Positions 1 through 11,225 are shown, numbered from the stretch's first letter. The stretch: 64,000 nt of DNA from Xanthostigma xanthostigma (GCA_963575645.1 OY754464.1:29899501-29963500); one strand, 5' to 3'. Notes: generated from the sequence alone by a model not told the origin. Numbers and translations: made by a program.

Positions 1-617
1 GGGTGGCAAAGCTCGTTGAAGTCAAATAACACATTCATTTAAAATAAATGCTGATATAAATAATTTATATAGTATATACTATATAGCCATTCGCCCATAC
101 TAACAAAATGTATAAATCTTTGAACTAATGTATTAAAAGGCTGGTGGCAGAAGTCTGGAGCGTACGAAATAATATATATTTAGTCGTTCTTACTGTGACA
201 TAGCTCTGTATATGTATATGACGTATGCCTGTGGTTGACAAGTAGGCTTTGCATTACACGCATGGGAGCTAATGGTAGTTTGTGCTAATTTGACAGTTGG
301 CGACACGAAGTTATGACTTAATTGAAAATCAACATTTGTGGATTAATGTACTCATTTGCTGCTCAATGTTCCTATATATAGCTATTCTCCAGAACAGGAA
401 TCGCATGAATAACTTTAAATTAGTTATTTCCCCTTTCGATACCGACTGTCCAAAAATGTTTATCTATTAATTGCATTGTACATTGATTACACGCCATATC
501 GGGTTGCCAGTTGACATTTTGGATCTCATGTCCAAATGTCCGGTCAATTGCAAAAAATTAAGAAATAATTCCGCGTCTTACTTTTCATTACTGTGATACG
601 AGAGGTACTATATTATT
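1..617. other. AT-rich intergenic stretch, nothing recognised
   Basis: No open frame of note, no recognised repeat end and no RNA gene were seen. Short AT-rich palindromic runs occur near 55-90. Confidence 0.5.
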
Positions 618-1036
618 GCACATACCGCTAACCTAGCGGTATATGCTTTATTATCGCTTTGCGCGTCAAAGCTGACTTTCGTTCACACAATAAGTTACCT
701 ATATATATCTAAGTTAATTTCACACGAAATCCATTCAAATTGAAGCTTTTTGAAACGAGGAGATTCTGATCTAAAAAAAGAACAATTTTTAAATTCATTC
801 GAGTTCATAAATACTACTAAAATTGAAATTGTAAATCACGAACAACAGTTGTCGGTTGGTCTGTACGTATGTACGTCCGAGCTCTACAGATCGCAATTTT
901 AGTCGAATAGCTTTGGGTTATATTTTATTCACTGTGTTTACTATCAGACCAGAACATTATTTAAATTCACCAAAATGTGTTCAGCAGTTTAATTTTAATA
1001 AACAGTTTTATTTTTAATTATTTTTGACAGCTAATA
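618..1036 (+). repeat. Dispersed repeat family A, copy 1
   Basis: It begins with a short hairpin (CATACCGCTA / TAGCGGTATATG) followed by GCGCGTCAAAGCTGACTTTCG. It continues through a CTGTACGTATGTACG block to TTTTTGACAGCTAATAG. The same order of motifs is seen inverted at 38400-38912, split at 2849-4470, and partly at 11040-11225. No coding capacity. The terminal hairpin is compatible with a Helitron-like end, but the superfamily is not established. Confidence 0.6.
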
Positions 1037-1145
1037 GTTCGTATCCCGATGGTGACATTGTTTGAGAAATAAATTTTTCTAATATAGACATGTAACAATG
1101 GGTGTTTTAACAATGTAGCAACAGAAGCTATTCTTTAAAGTTATT
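1037..1145 (+). repeat. 109-bp direct repeat, copy 1
   Basis: This block is nearly identical (2-3 differences) to 1491-1599 in the same orientation. It starts GTTCGTATCCCGATGG and ends in CTATTCTTTAAAG. It starts exactly where repeat family A ends. Confidence 0.75.
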
Positions 1146-1490
1146 AAATAGTAGTACGCACTATACCGTATTAAAATATTCACATTTGTTCAAAAGGCCG
1201 TTTCAACTATATGAACGCATAAGTTTTCGCTGTTATCTTTCCTAATGAAATAGAAATTGTCTTGATTTAGGAATCAGATTAATAAATTAAAACAACTTTC
1301 ATCGTTGATTCACCCACAGCTCTCACTTCTGTGAAGGTTCATATCTGACGTTATCTAAGATAAAAATTAGCTCTCGCATGATGTGAAATATACAGTTACA
1401 AATGGCTATATATTGGAATGATGAATTGACCTTACTGTGCCACTGTGGAGTAATGTAACTCAGTCCGCCGCGATAGTGGAAAGATTCGGG

Positions 1491-1599
1491 GTTCGTATCC
1501 CGATGGTGACATTGTTTGAGAAATAAATTTTTCTAATATAGACATGTAACATTGGGTGTTTTAACAATGTAGCAACAGAAGCTATTCTTTAAAATTATC
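1491..1599 (+). repeat. 109-bp direct repeat, copy 2, with tRNA-like B box at its start
   Basis: Second copy of the block at 1037-1145. Just upstream and overlapping lies GGGGTTCGTATCCC, a good RNA polymerase III B-box match. Upstream of it is CAGTCCGCCGCGATAGTGG, where an A box would be expected. The pair could be a tRNA-derived SINE body, or short terminal repeats around 1146-1490. The sequence alone does not decide between these. Confidence 0.6.
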
Positions 1600-1969
1600 T
1601 ATATTTCTCATATATTTTTTTAATTTTTTAATTGTTTTTTTTAATCTATATTGTCTCAATTTTTTTCAATATAATATGCACAGTGAAAAACTTGCGGGAT
1701 GTGCACTTTAGGTTTTGCCAACTATTTTTCAATTTACAATCAAGAAAGTAATGGTTTACCTACGGTTAAAATTAGAAATATAAAACATCAGACGGAATCA
1801 TAAAATGTAGACGTTTCACTGCACTTGTTATAGATAATGTGATACGTTATTGACAGTGATTATTTGATAAGAATTTTAAATCTCTAGAAATTAGATCAAG
1901 TAGACCGGCGGTGATATATAAAATGTTGTCCTTGAAAAACGTAAATAATATTTTAATAAAAGATAAAAA

Positions 1970-2545
1970 AAAAATCGGGTCGCAGTGCCAAACCCTGCAG
2001 ACAATATAGTGTATTTGCTAATACTGACAGTATGGCTTTATTATGCAAAATTAAACTTTCTTTTTAGACAAAATAAAAAAAATAACCCGTTAATACATCC
2101 CTTAAAATAATATTTTTTACTTAATTTTAATCCTAATAATAACAAGCAAACATCTGCACCAAAAATAATTAATACACCTTCAGTAAGTAAATTAATGCCC
2201 GCAAACTGATTTTTTCTTAAAAGTTGTAAGTCCAGTCCTATCGGGCCGATTTTATTTAAATTTTAGCAGCATATTTTAATAATTACTAAAGGAAAAAATA
2301 TAAGTTTTAAACGATTCTGAGTATTTTTTCGGCATTTTTGGGCCCAAAAATGTTTTGCAACCCCTAAATATAGCAATTAAAATAGCTCGATTGGGTCAAT
2401 TTTAAATAGGCTTCGTGCGGTGATAGAGTCCAACTGTTTCCAAACTGCTTAGGACGCTATGAAACGTCGAGAAATTTTGAGCCGACCCCTAGGTCTAATC
2501 ATCCGACAGACGCCAATAGTGTAAGTGCCTTATGGGAAACACACC
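1970..2545 (-). repeat. Dispersed repeat family T, copy 1 (lacks the TA microsatellite)
   Basis: On the minus strand it runs from CCATAAGGCACTTACACTATTGG through GGTCGGCTCAAAATTTCTCG to a tail reading CTGCAGGGTTTGGCACTGCG. Related copies are at 26667-27440, 40688-41035 and 42530-43225. Unlike the other long copies it carries no (TA)n block. Non-coding; class unknown. Confidence 0.65.
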
Positions 2546-2848
2546 AAAAACCTTGAAGTGACAGCGAAGAGGTGATAAAGATAGCAAAAATAATAATAAT
2601 ATGCAATATAATATTCAGAAATGGATATCATCTATTATTATCAATTGTTTGTTGTTTGCTGCGATAATATTGCATATATATTTTAACTATCTATTATTAT
2701 ACCTATCGTATGTTACTTTTTGCATGACCTCTTATAAAATAGCTGCTTTTCATGCCTGCATAGCGGGTGTAAAATGACCGCTTTTCACTCTAGTGCTTAA
2801 AGTAAAGCAAATGTAATGCAATTTTATTTATGCAATTGTTGTATTGTA

Positions 2849-2922
2849 CATACCGCTTCACTAGTGGTATGTGCTCTATTGTCACTTTGCGCGTCAGAGC
2901 TGACTTTCGTTCATACAATGAG
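2849..2922 (+). repeat. Repeat family A, copy 2, left part
   Basis: It matches the start of family A (CATACCGCTTCACTAGTGGTATG, then GCGCGTCAGAGCTGACTTTCG). It is cut off by the TIR element at 2925. The rest of the same copy resumes at 4369, so it gives the pre-insertion context for that element. Confidence 0.65.
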
Positions 2923-2924
2923 TA

Positions 2925-4366
2925 AGACCTAACTCACACGGACAACTTTCCGACCACAAAAAAGTGGTCGATGTTTGAGAGTATGACATTAGCATGTAAT
3001 GTCGTGATAGCGCTCACACGGACCACAAACTGTGGTCGGTGTCGACAACAGTCGTCGTGTGTTGGCGATACCGCCCACAAACAAAACGGCCGATGTTGGT
3101 CAACACTGCTCACACGTGCAACTCACCGACCACTAGCCGACCACAAACCGACCACAGACTGAACAGACGTACAAATAATCGAAAGTACTTTTGCTCATTC
3201 GAAAATAATTAAAAAATTTGTCATCGTACAGTCTTAAGGACGTAGTCTGGTGTTCGGGTTTTGAAAAAACGAATTTATTTTTTTTATATTTTTAGTAAGC
3301 ATAATATATTGAGAAAATACTGTAAAAATTTTAGACCGAAATATTAAATATTTACAAAGCTATAGCATATAGTCGAGAGCAGCAACGGTCTTACGGTAAG
3401 ACTCTTACCTGTTCTTACCTCTCAATTGTTATCACGTTACCCTTATACTCTCGCAGAGTAGAGCAAACAAATTAACAGAAAACGATGCCTTTAAAGAAAC
3501 GGAAGATTTAATATACACCAGGCATAGCTGATTAGTGTAAATATTCATTTTTATTTTTTTGTAAGAAATCTGAAATTAAAACTTTAAACGCGTTTTTCTC
3601 AAAACTACGTTTTTCTAAGTGGCGCGGGTGATTGAAACAATTGTATACAACCGATTGCTTTCAGTTTTGCACAGGGTATTCTACACAACAATAGCTCCGT
3701 CCGGTACTAGAATTACTTAATTATAAAAATTATTTCTATTTTTTTTAACCGATTTTCAACGGAAAAATCACGATTTCCTCGTTGTTTTTTTTCTAAAACC
3801 CGCCATTTTGTTATTTATCCATAAAAATGTTTATTTCTAGTACGGGATAGAGCCACAAGCCTACGAAACAATAACCAATTTAATTTTTATAATTCAGTTG
3901 ACTCCAAGTGACGTTATCACCCGCGCTACCCACCTACCTCCACTTAAAGTTGTCTACTTTAGGTTAAAAAAACAATTATAAAATGGCGTAAAATTAAGCA
4001 AAAAAAAATTTTTTGTCTTAGTTTACGATGTCAGTAAAAACATGTAACAAAATTAAAAACATCGTACATTATTTTGATATTTAAAACAATTTCTGAAATA
4101 ACGGTTGAAAACGAGCCTGAACATAGGACTAGGTCCTTAAACGATGATAGAGTTGTTGAAATTGACTCTCGTTTCTATCTTCAAAAATTGGATGAACCCA
4201 ATAAATTCTATTAATAAATCCATCGCCTTACTGTCTGTTCTGTGTTGTTCATTTGTGGTTGTACCAACCACTGCCTGACCACAAAATTGTTGTTGTAAAG
4301 TGGTCGAGTTCAACCACTAAGGTCCACTTTTTTGTGATCGGAAAGTTGTCCGTGTGAGTTAGGCCT
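2925..4366. mobile_element. Non-autonomous DNA transposon with about 40-bp TIRs
   Basis: The left end reads AGACCTAACTCACACGGACA. The right end, read inverted, gives AGGCCTAACTCACACGGACA, and the match continues for about 40 bp through ACTTTCCG and CACAAAAAAGTGG. TA dinucleotides flank both sides (2923-2924 and 4367-4368). Subterminal GACCAC/GTGGTC motifs are numerous. No transposase is present, and open frames here are chance products of the repeats. The ends resemble PIF/Harbinger-like MITEs, but the target duplication does not settle the superfamily. The element at 3238-4136 is inserted in it. Confidence 0.75.
3238..4136. mobile_element. TTAA-flanked non-autonomous element, copy 1 (nested)
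   Basis: TTAA lies on each side (3234-3237 and 4137-4140). Imperfect inverted ends of about 30 bp start GGACGTAGTCTGGTGTTC on the left and GGACCTAGTCCTATGTTC on the right, read inverted. It is about 80-85% alike by eye to 13059-13872 along its whole length. Non-coding. TTAA targets suggest piggyBac-type mobilisation, but the ends do not start with CCC as usual. Confidence 0.7.
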
Positions 4367-4368
4367 TA

Positions 4369-4470
4369 TATTTAAGTTAATTTCACACTAAATCCATTGA
4401 AATTGTAACTTTTTGAAAAGAGAAGATTCCATTCTATAAAACAAAACCATTTTCAGATCTTTATATTATA
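4369..4470 (+). repeat. Repeat family A, copy 2, right part
   Basis: Continues the family A copy interrupted at 2922 (TTAAGTTAATTTCACAC, ATCCATTGAAATTG, GAAAAGAGAAGATTC). It matches 715-790 and the reverse of 38750-38830. Confidence 0.6.
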
Positions 4471-5450
4471 TCAATGCACTGTTGATAGAGAGAGATTGTG
4501 AATTATAGACGCTCAACAGCTGAGGTCATCAGCGTCTATTCACTGTTGATGAACGTTGCAAACATATTATTGAAACATTAGTTTATTGCAACAGGTAAGT
4601 TCTCAACCTAAAAATAGTCATCTGTCAAATGTATTTTTAACTTTTTTTTTCTACAAAAATTCTTAATGTTATTAATAATAAGTATTCAATTAATAAATTA
4701 AGTTTTCAATATTAAGACTAAGTATAATATCTACGTATTTGGTAAAATAACTAATCATCTACATTGAAATGACGTGGTACTATTACAATCTTTTACCTAC
4801 TAACTTTTTATGTAATTTATTAATTAATTCAACGCTTTTTATTATTGAAATAAAATCACAATTATCAGTACCGATTCATAATCATGTTTCTCTGATTATA
4901 GTTGTAAGCTTCGCCGCCAGATAGAGTAGTCCATATAAAGGATCCCCATACTTATTAATTATTATGAAATGAAAATCAGCTATTTTATGGGAGGTACGTG
5001 CAAAATATGCAGTACGTATCTTGTTTGCAATGATATTATCACTCGAGTGACTGCACTAGATAAATATCTCGTGTTACTTCCAGTGATAATACCTTTCATT
5101 AAAAAAGAGATACATAAATAACTATTTTAGCATTGGCTAAAACTGATAAATTGTACGCAGATGTCTGTCGTAAGTGATAAGAAAACGTTGTATTTATTAA
5201 CGAGAGCGCACAGTTATGACTCTAATTAACCGAAATATTTTATCATAATGAGTAAAAATAAAATTCTTGAAAAAATCATTTTGATAATAAAAAAGTAGCA
5301 ATTAAAATCATCGAAACACGGTACATATTTATCATCTCCGCTCGCATAGAGAGCTACCATAATAATAACATTATTTTTAATTTGCCAGCGTTGCGTAAAG
5401 TAAAAATATGCTATGTTGAAATAAAACACAATTTTGTCGTTAACACTATA
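4471..5450. other. AT-rich intergenic stretch
   Basis: No recognised gene or repeat end. A short imperfect inverted pair surrounds AGACGCTCAACAGC / GACGC near 4507-4540. The 79-codon minus-strand frame at 5226-5465 has low-complexity, AT-driven composition and is not considered a gene. Confidence 0.4.
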
Positions 5451-5454
5451 GAAG

Positions 5455-7525
5455 ACCCCGCACACGTATCAAGCAGGACCAGCACAGGACGAACCAGAAA
5501 AGCTTGTTCATGTTATTAAGTCAGTACTGCATCCAGCTACCAGTAACAATAATAATAATAATAATAATAATTTTATTAATCCAGTAGATCGTAAGATATA
5601 GGACATGTCAATATACTTATATATATATATATATAAAATATTATATCACGTTAGAATTTTCACGAAAATTTAACGAAAACAATAATAAACAAATAATAAT
5701 AAATAATTATAAATAAATAACAATCAAAATGAGATAAAATGACGAACAATAATATATAAATAACAAATAAAACAAAATAAAATGTAAATAACAAATTAAA
5801 AGTCATTTAAAAAGTCATTAAAACAATAATATGCCTTTCCAATTAACATATTTTTTATTAAAAATGAAAAATCTTTAAAATTTAAGAGCTTTATATCTTT
5901 AGGTATTTTATTAAAAGCTTTTATAGCTGAGTATTTAATGCCTTTTTCATAAAAAGTGGACTTATGCCTAGGATAAAATAAAACTGTGTCATTTCTAGTG
6001 TTATAATTATGAAATTGTTGTACTGTAGAAAATTCATTAATATTTTTGCGCGCATATAAAAGCAACTGAAATATGTACAAACTAGGAACGGTCATAATTT
6101 CTAATTTTTTAAAAATATCTTTACAGCTCGTTCTGCTGTTAACACCAAACATGGCACGAATGGCTCTTTTTTGTAACTTAAAAACCCTGCACACTTCAGA
6201 AGCATTCCCCCAAGCAATTATGCCATAAGAAATATGGGAATGGAAGAATGCAAAATAAAAACTTTTTAAAATATTAAAATGGACTGTTGGCCTAAGCTGT
6301 TTTAATACATAACATGTGGAAGCAAGCTTGCTGCACAAGTTATCAATATGTATACTCCAACTGCAATTTTGATCTATAACCACACCAAGAAATTTTGTAC
6401 TATTCACTTGCGCAATGCTCAAACTATTGGTTTTTACTAAAAGACTATGATCTATGTTTTTATTAGAAATATTAAATTTTATCATAACTGATTTTTTATT
6501 ATTAAGAAATAATTTATTTTTAGAAAACCATTGATGTAGAGTAGATAGATCTTCATTGGCAATAGAGGTAATATCAGAACTTACATCAGAATTCACAAAA
6601 ACAGATGTATCATCGGCAAACATTATTGTATTGTTAAGTGGTATATCATTGACATATATAATAAATAATAAAGGACCTAAAACAGATCCCTGAGGAACAC
6701 CTTTAGAGAGATATAAACGCTCAGACTGTTTGTCCTTTAACTGCACAAAATGTGATCTTCCACTAAGGTAAGATTTAAACCAACTCCAAGTGATACCTCT
6801 GATACCATATTTATCTAATTTATTTAGTAAAATAGAGTGATTGACAAGATCAAACGCTTTACTCAAATCTAAGAAAATTCCTAAACAAGAACTACCACTG
6901 TCAATGTTTTCATATAAAATATTAAGAAATTTTATAATAGCAGATGCAGTTGAAAATCCTTTCCTGAAACCAAATTGATTAGGATTGAACAGCTTAAATT
7001 TATCAAAAAAATTTATTATTCTAATGGCCATAACTTTTTCAATTAATTTGGAAAAAGAGCTCAAAAGGGAAATCGGCCTATAGTTTTCAATATCGTTCTT
7101 GTTATCTTTTTTAAACAATGGTATTATTTTTGCAGTTTTCAAGGACAGTGGAAAAATTCCAGAATTGAAAGAACAATTCATGATTGCCAGCAAAGGAGGC
7201 ATAAATTCATAAATACAATGCTTTAATAAGCTACTACTGATACCGTCATAACCACTTGAGCTAGAGCATTTCAATAGTGATAACGCATAAATCCATCGGT
7301 CGTTTGCCTGCAGTTACTGTCTAGCCGTGCTGGACCGATCTAGTGTGCTAGTGATGTATTGTTCTCTGTAATTAATTTGAATGATAAAACTACTTGAAAA
7401 CTGCAAAATCTCTGCCGCACACTAAACCTGCACTAAGAGTTGCTGGTCGAGTGTGCGAAAGCGGACAGGCTGCAAGTTCGTACTATGCTGGTCGTCCTGA
7501 TCCGTGCTTGACAAGTGTGTGCAGT
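5455..7525. mobile_element. Possible TIR element disrupted by a LINE
   Basis: The left flank (GCACACGTATCAAGCAGGACCA, about 5460-5481) resembles the inverted right flank (GCACACACTTGTCAAGCACGGA near 7490-7513), both followed by AGGACGA motifs. Further GCACACTCGACCAGC-type motifs lie near 7400-7460. This suggests a non-autonomous DNA element into which the LINE at about 5560-7295 was inserted. The match is imperfect and no target duplication was identified. Confidence 0.35.
5560..7295 (-). pseudogene. 5'-truncated CR1/Jockey-group non-LTR retrotransposon (reverse transcriptase)
   Basis: A 492-codon open frame (7274 to 5796) encodes the reverse transcriptase domain and the C-terminal part of ORF2. 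In order, it shows NYRPISLLS (about 64-72), FGFRKGFST (101-109), LDLSKAFD (135-142), GVPQGSVLGP (192-201) and the catalytic FADD box (219-222). A C-terminal region with ISYGIIAWGN follows. No endonuclease or RNase H is present. The first codon in frame is TTG, so the start is a truncation, not an initiation site. Upstream residues read on for a few codons before the break near 7295. The 3' end has a short UTR and an (ATT)n tail at about 5547-5572 in place of poly(A), which fits the CR1/L2/Daphne side of the group. The frame is open throughout, so the insertion is fairly young. It is dead on arrival for autonomous movement. Confidence 0.85.
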
Positions 7526-7529
7526 TTTC

Positions 7530-8086
7530 ATTACTTTATGAACGGAACTCCGACAATTTAGGTCCAAATATGTGCGCAAATAGTTAAAAAAACAAAACTA
7601 CCGTTCAACGACTAACAAAAACACTCGGAATTAATTCTTAAACAACCGGTACACTAAATTTATAGACTCTAATAATTAACCTTGGTTGTCGAGCGCCTAT
7701 AATTATTATACAATATCTACAAATGCAAGCGACTTCACACTTGACTGCGAAATCTTCGACTGGAAACAGATCTGAATACGTGTACGGTGTATGGTTTTAA
7801 CTGAGTGTGAATCGACGATAATTCACTCTACGCGCGTCACCCGGCAGACCTTGTCGCGATTAAAAAAAGTACGGTGTTTGAAAATTACTGTTTGATTCGT
7901 TCTTCGATTTGTATTTCTTTCAAATAAAAGATCTCCCCCGATGAACCGATGACCCATAGTTGATCGGAATCTACTGTTTTTTTAGAGACTATAGGCATCT
8001 GTTAAACGTCGAATGCTGTTTAATTTGAAAGATAACACTTAAATAAATATAGCATAGAATTTTAAGTCGTATTTTTTATGTTTCAG
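7530..8086. promoter_or_regulatory. Upstream region of the transporter gene
   Basis: Unique-looking sequence between the LINE-containing element and the Tret1-like gene. It ends with a good splice acceptor (polypyrimidine run and TTTCAG at 8081-8086). This suggests that a further 5' non-coding exon and the promoter lie upstream, but no TATA box or initiator could be assigned with confidence. Confidence 0.3.
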
Positions 8087-8230
8087 ATACGAAATATTGA
8101 TAATTCGAGCCAAGTTACTCCGGACACAGTGAACTGAAGTATGTTCGACGAGTACCTACTGCAAATAAAACTTTAAAAAATTGCTTTTGACGTTGTGTCG
8201 TGAGTAATTTATTTATTTAAAAATAATATT
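8087..8230 (+). other. Candidate 5' leader (5' UTR) part of the transporter's first coding exon
   Basis: Starts after the acceptor TTTCAG at 8081-8086 and runs into the ATG at 8231. It contains a short upstream open frame, 8141-8176 (11 codons, MFDEYLLQIKL), that ends 54 bp before the main ATG. The transcript structure is inferred from splice signals only. Confidence 0.35.
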
Positions 8231-10292
8231 ATGGATTTGACAACTTCTGAAATTAAAAAATCAAAAGAATCGTTGGAATATTCGGACGGCCAATCAAAGA
8301 AATGGCTTCAGTATTTAGCGGCTGTTACTTGTGAGTCAAATTGTATTTTATATGTATATTTTGTTTCATTTGAATTAGGTTCGTTATACAACAATATTGA
8401 AACTGTTCGATTTATTTGTATCATATCAGTAAAAACTGTAAGATATAAATTACGTATTATTTATCAAGTACTACTTACGTATAGAAGTTTTATTTTTTGA
8501 CTAAAAAAATAAACAGTATAATAAAATAGAATTAATTAAGTATAGCGATGCATTGCTATACATAACGATGAAGAAGTCTTCGGTATAAATAAATTAATTA
8601 TCAACTTCAAAGATAATTTTTTGTATAATATAATATACTTATGTATTAACTATTTATATTGTTAACGAAGTACTAACTATTTATATTGTTAGTGAACCAT
8701 AAATTATATTTGAAATAATTAATTATTATTGATTTAGTTAATTTTTTTAAATAATAGTCTAAACTTTAAATAAAAAGTTATTCCTTCTTCAAGGGCTTTA
8801 ATTAATATGATATATTATTTCCGTAGGCTAAAGTCAGTTCAGATTATTTTTTTATAATAATACAGTAATCTCTAATTGTGCTCGACCTTTGCATGTGTAT
8901 TTAAAAAATTTTATAGAATAAAATAATAAATTGCTCTTTTCAGCTACGTTGAGTATATTTACGTGCGGAATGCATTATGGATGGTCGTCACCGTCCATTC
9001 CAGTTTTGTTGAAAAACGATTCCTACATTCCAATAACCGAAGATGAAGGATCCTGGTTAGCTATTGCCCCGCTGATGGTTGAAATTGTGACATTTCTGTT
9101 TATTCCAATAATATCGGATAAAATAGGCAGAAAATTTTCCGTGCTATTAACTTGTCCGGTTTATTTCTTATCGTGGATTGTGATAGGTCTGGCGAGGTCC
9201 TACAACGTGTTGTTGGTCGCTCGATTGATTGCCGGAATTGGCGACAACTTGGCCTTTATGTCGGTTCCAATTTATATGGCCGAAGTCGCCGATCCAGAAA
9301 TTCGCGGCGCACTGGGAGCTTCTATTCCTCTGGCGTTATATCTCGGCACGCTTGTGATAAATATCGCCGCACCGCTCTTCACGATTCCAACGATGGCTTG
9401 GATTGCGGCGTCGGTCCCCGTCATACAAATGCTGACGTTCGTCTGGATGCCGGAGTCGCCCTACTTTCATTTAATGAGGAGAAATATGAAAAAGGCGCGT
9501 ACTTCTTTGCAAAGATTGAGAAGAACACCACACGTCGAAGAGGAATTGGTCGCCACGGCGAAAGCTGTCGAAAGGCAGGAGGCCGAACCGGGAAAAATTT
9601 GGGATTTATATAAAGTAGAAAGCAATAGAAAAGCAATGATCATTACGCTCGGATTAAAAACTTTCCAACTGTTGACCGGAGAAACGGCGTTCATGTTTTA
9701 CACGCAGTACATTTTTCAACAAGCCGGCACAGGCGTCTCGCCGTACATTTCGGCGATTATTTACAACGGCCTACAACTCTTGTTCAGCGGAATTGCGTCG
9801 GGACTCGTCGACAGAATCGGAAGACGACCGATGCTGATTTTCTCGTGCGTCGGATCGATATTTGCGCTCGCTCTCGAAACTCTGTACTTTTATTTGAAAA
9901 ACAGCACAGACGTCGACTTGACATCACTTTATTGGGTGCCGCTGTTCGCGATGCTGTTCTACGTGTTCGTGTTCAGCATGGGCTATTCGACGGTGCCTTA
10001 CATCATGGCCGGCGAACTGTTTCCGACCGGCGTAAAAACGACAGCCCTGGCCATTCTCGATTTTTATTTTGCTTTCTTGGCGGCCGTTGTAACTAAATTT
10101 TTTCAAGTCACAGACAGCCTGTACGGAATGCAAGCGCCGTTCTTTGCGTTTACCGTTTGCACAGCGTTTGGTCTAATTTTCTGCATACGCTGTGTGCCCG
10201 AAACGAAAGGGCTAGAACTGGAATATATTTTACTTAAATTGAAAGGAAATAAATCTGAAGATAAAGAGGACAATGCTTCGGCAGAGTTATAA
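8231..10292 (+). CDS. Facilitated trehalose transporter Tret1-like (MFS sugar porter), two exons
   Basis: Exon 1 is 8231-8330 and ends at donor GTGAGT (8331). Exon 2 is 8944-10292 after acceptor TTTTCAG (8937-8943). The 1+2 codon split restores one frame of 482 residues ending TAA. The product is a 12-helix plasma-membrane sugar porter of the arthropod Tret1 group, expected to move trehalose or other sugars down their gradient between haemolymph and cells. Motifs: GWSSPSIPVL in helix 1, DEGSW before helix 2, DKIGRK (92-97), AEVADPEIRG (146-155), PESPYF (203-208), DRIGRRP (323-329), GELFP (390-394) and PETKG (452-456). Length is normal for the family. The helix-7 sugar-binding QQLSGIN box is replaced by FQLLTGETA (274-282), and the helix-10 GPIPW box by STVPY, so substrate range may differ from canonical Tret1. 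The C-terminal tail is acidic. The orthologue was not identified. Confidence 0.93.
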
Positions 10293-10634
10293 CAAAAATT
10301 CAAATTTAGTTGTTTTTTTTTTTTAATGTTTATATTAAACGTTATATTAATGCATATTATAATTAATATAAGTTAATTGGCTAGTTTCTGGAAATCAAGA
10401 TTTCAATATGCCAATTACGTTAATATTGCGTTATAATATTTAGGTATATTGTATCTGTAGAAAAATCATTTTATATATTATATAAAATATATTTAACCTT
10501 CACTAATGGTAGTGATTAAAATAATAGTGATAAAATATTATTCATGTTCTATTTATTTTAACCAATTACTTTTTTGCAGTTCGTAACTTTAAAAAATAAA
10601 CACAATAAACACACAAAAAGAAGATTTAGCCATT
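10293..10634 (+). terminator. 3' UTR region with poly(A) signals
   Basis: AT-rich sequence after the transporter stop. Two AATAAA hexamers lie at 10595-10600 and 10604-10609 and are plausible polyadenylation signals. The actual cleavage site is not visible. Confidence 0.4.
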
Positions 10635-10870
10635 TTTAGGGTTCCGTGTATCCAAATGACAAAAACGGAAAAAAATCGTTATGATAGTATGTCACATGTC
10701 TTATAACTCCGCTATATTTCCATCGATTCGGATGAAATTTTACAGACATGTGTCTTATATAAACCGACATACATTTATGAAATGAAATTACAAAAAAAAA
10801 CTGAGGGATGAAAATTTGTATTTTTGAGCACTCCACTGCATGAGATATCGTTGTATAGATCTATAAAAAT
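10634..10870 (+). repeat. Dispersed repeat, TTTTTAGGGTTCCG family, 5' part
   Basis: Starts TTTTTAGGGTTCCGTGTATCC, a start found in an abundant insect repeat. Its 3' end motif (CGAGTTCGACTCATACTTGACCGG) appears separately at 21738-21790, and a mid-to-3' copy is at 34528-34998. Non-coding here. Confidence 0.5.
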
Positions 10871-11039
10871 GCAATAAAAGTTGTTAAGTGACTTTTAAAA
10901 GGTGAATATTTTCCGAGATATATTTAGCTTAGTCGTTAATAATGTGCCGCCACTTTATAAATATTTTGAACAAGATATATTAACAAGTTGTAGAAGTTCA
11001 GCTGATCGTTCCTTATACTATTTTTAATATTATATAGCG

Positions 11040-11225
11040 AAGACAAGAACCACAGCTATAATCACAGATCACAATTTTTGACGGATCGGCTTGATATATA
11101 TTTCATTCACTTGGTTTAAATAAAATTAGAACGTCCTAAACTAAAACTAGAATGCGTTCAGATGGTTAATTTTTATAACAATTTTATTTTATTATTTTTG
11201 ACAACTAATAGTTTAAAAACAATAA
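11040..11225 (+). repeat. Repeat family A, degraded copy
   Basis: Resembles 880-1036: an ATCACAATTTT block, TATATTTCATTCAC, then GTTCAGATGGTTAATTTTTA and TTTTTGACAACTAATAG. It is clearly more diverged than the copies at 618 and 38400. Confidence 0.45.

Noticed and set aside
2971-3162. 63-codon frame
   Set aside because: Composed of the repeated GACCAC motifs of the TIR element at 2925-4366.
8331-8500. Continuation of the exon 1 frame past 8330
   Set aside because: It reads through the GTGAGT donor into intron sequence; splicing to 8944 restores the conserved transporter.
9152-10303. Several small frames on both strands inside the transporter
   Set aside because: Shadows of the Tret1-like exon 2 in other frames, with no independent signatures.
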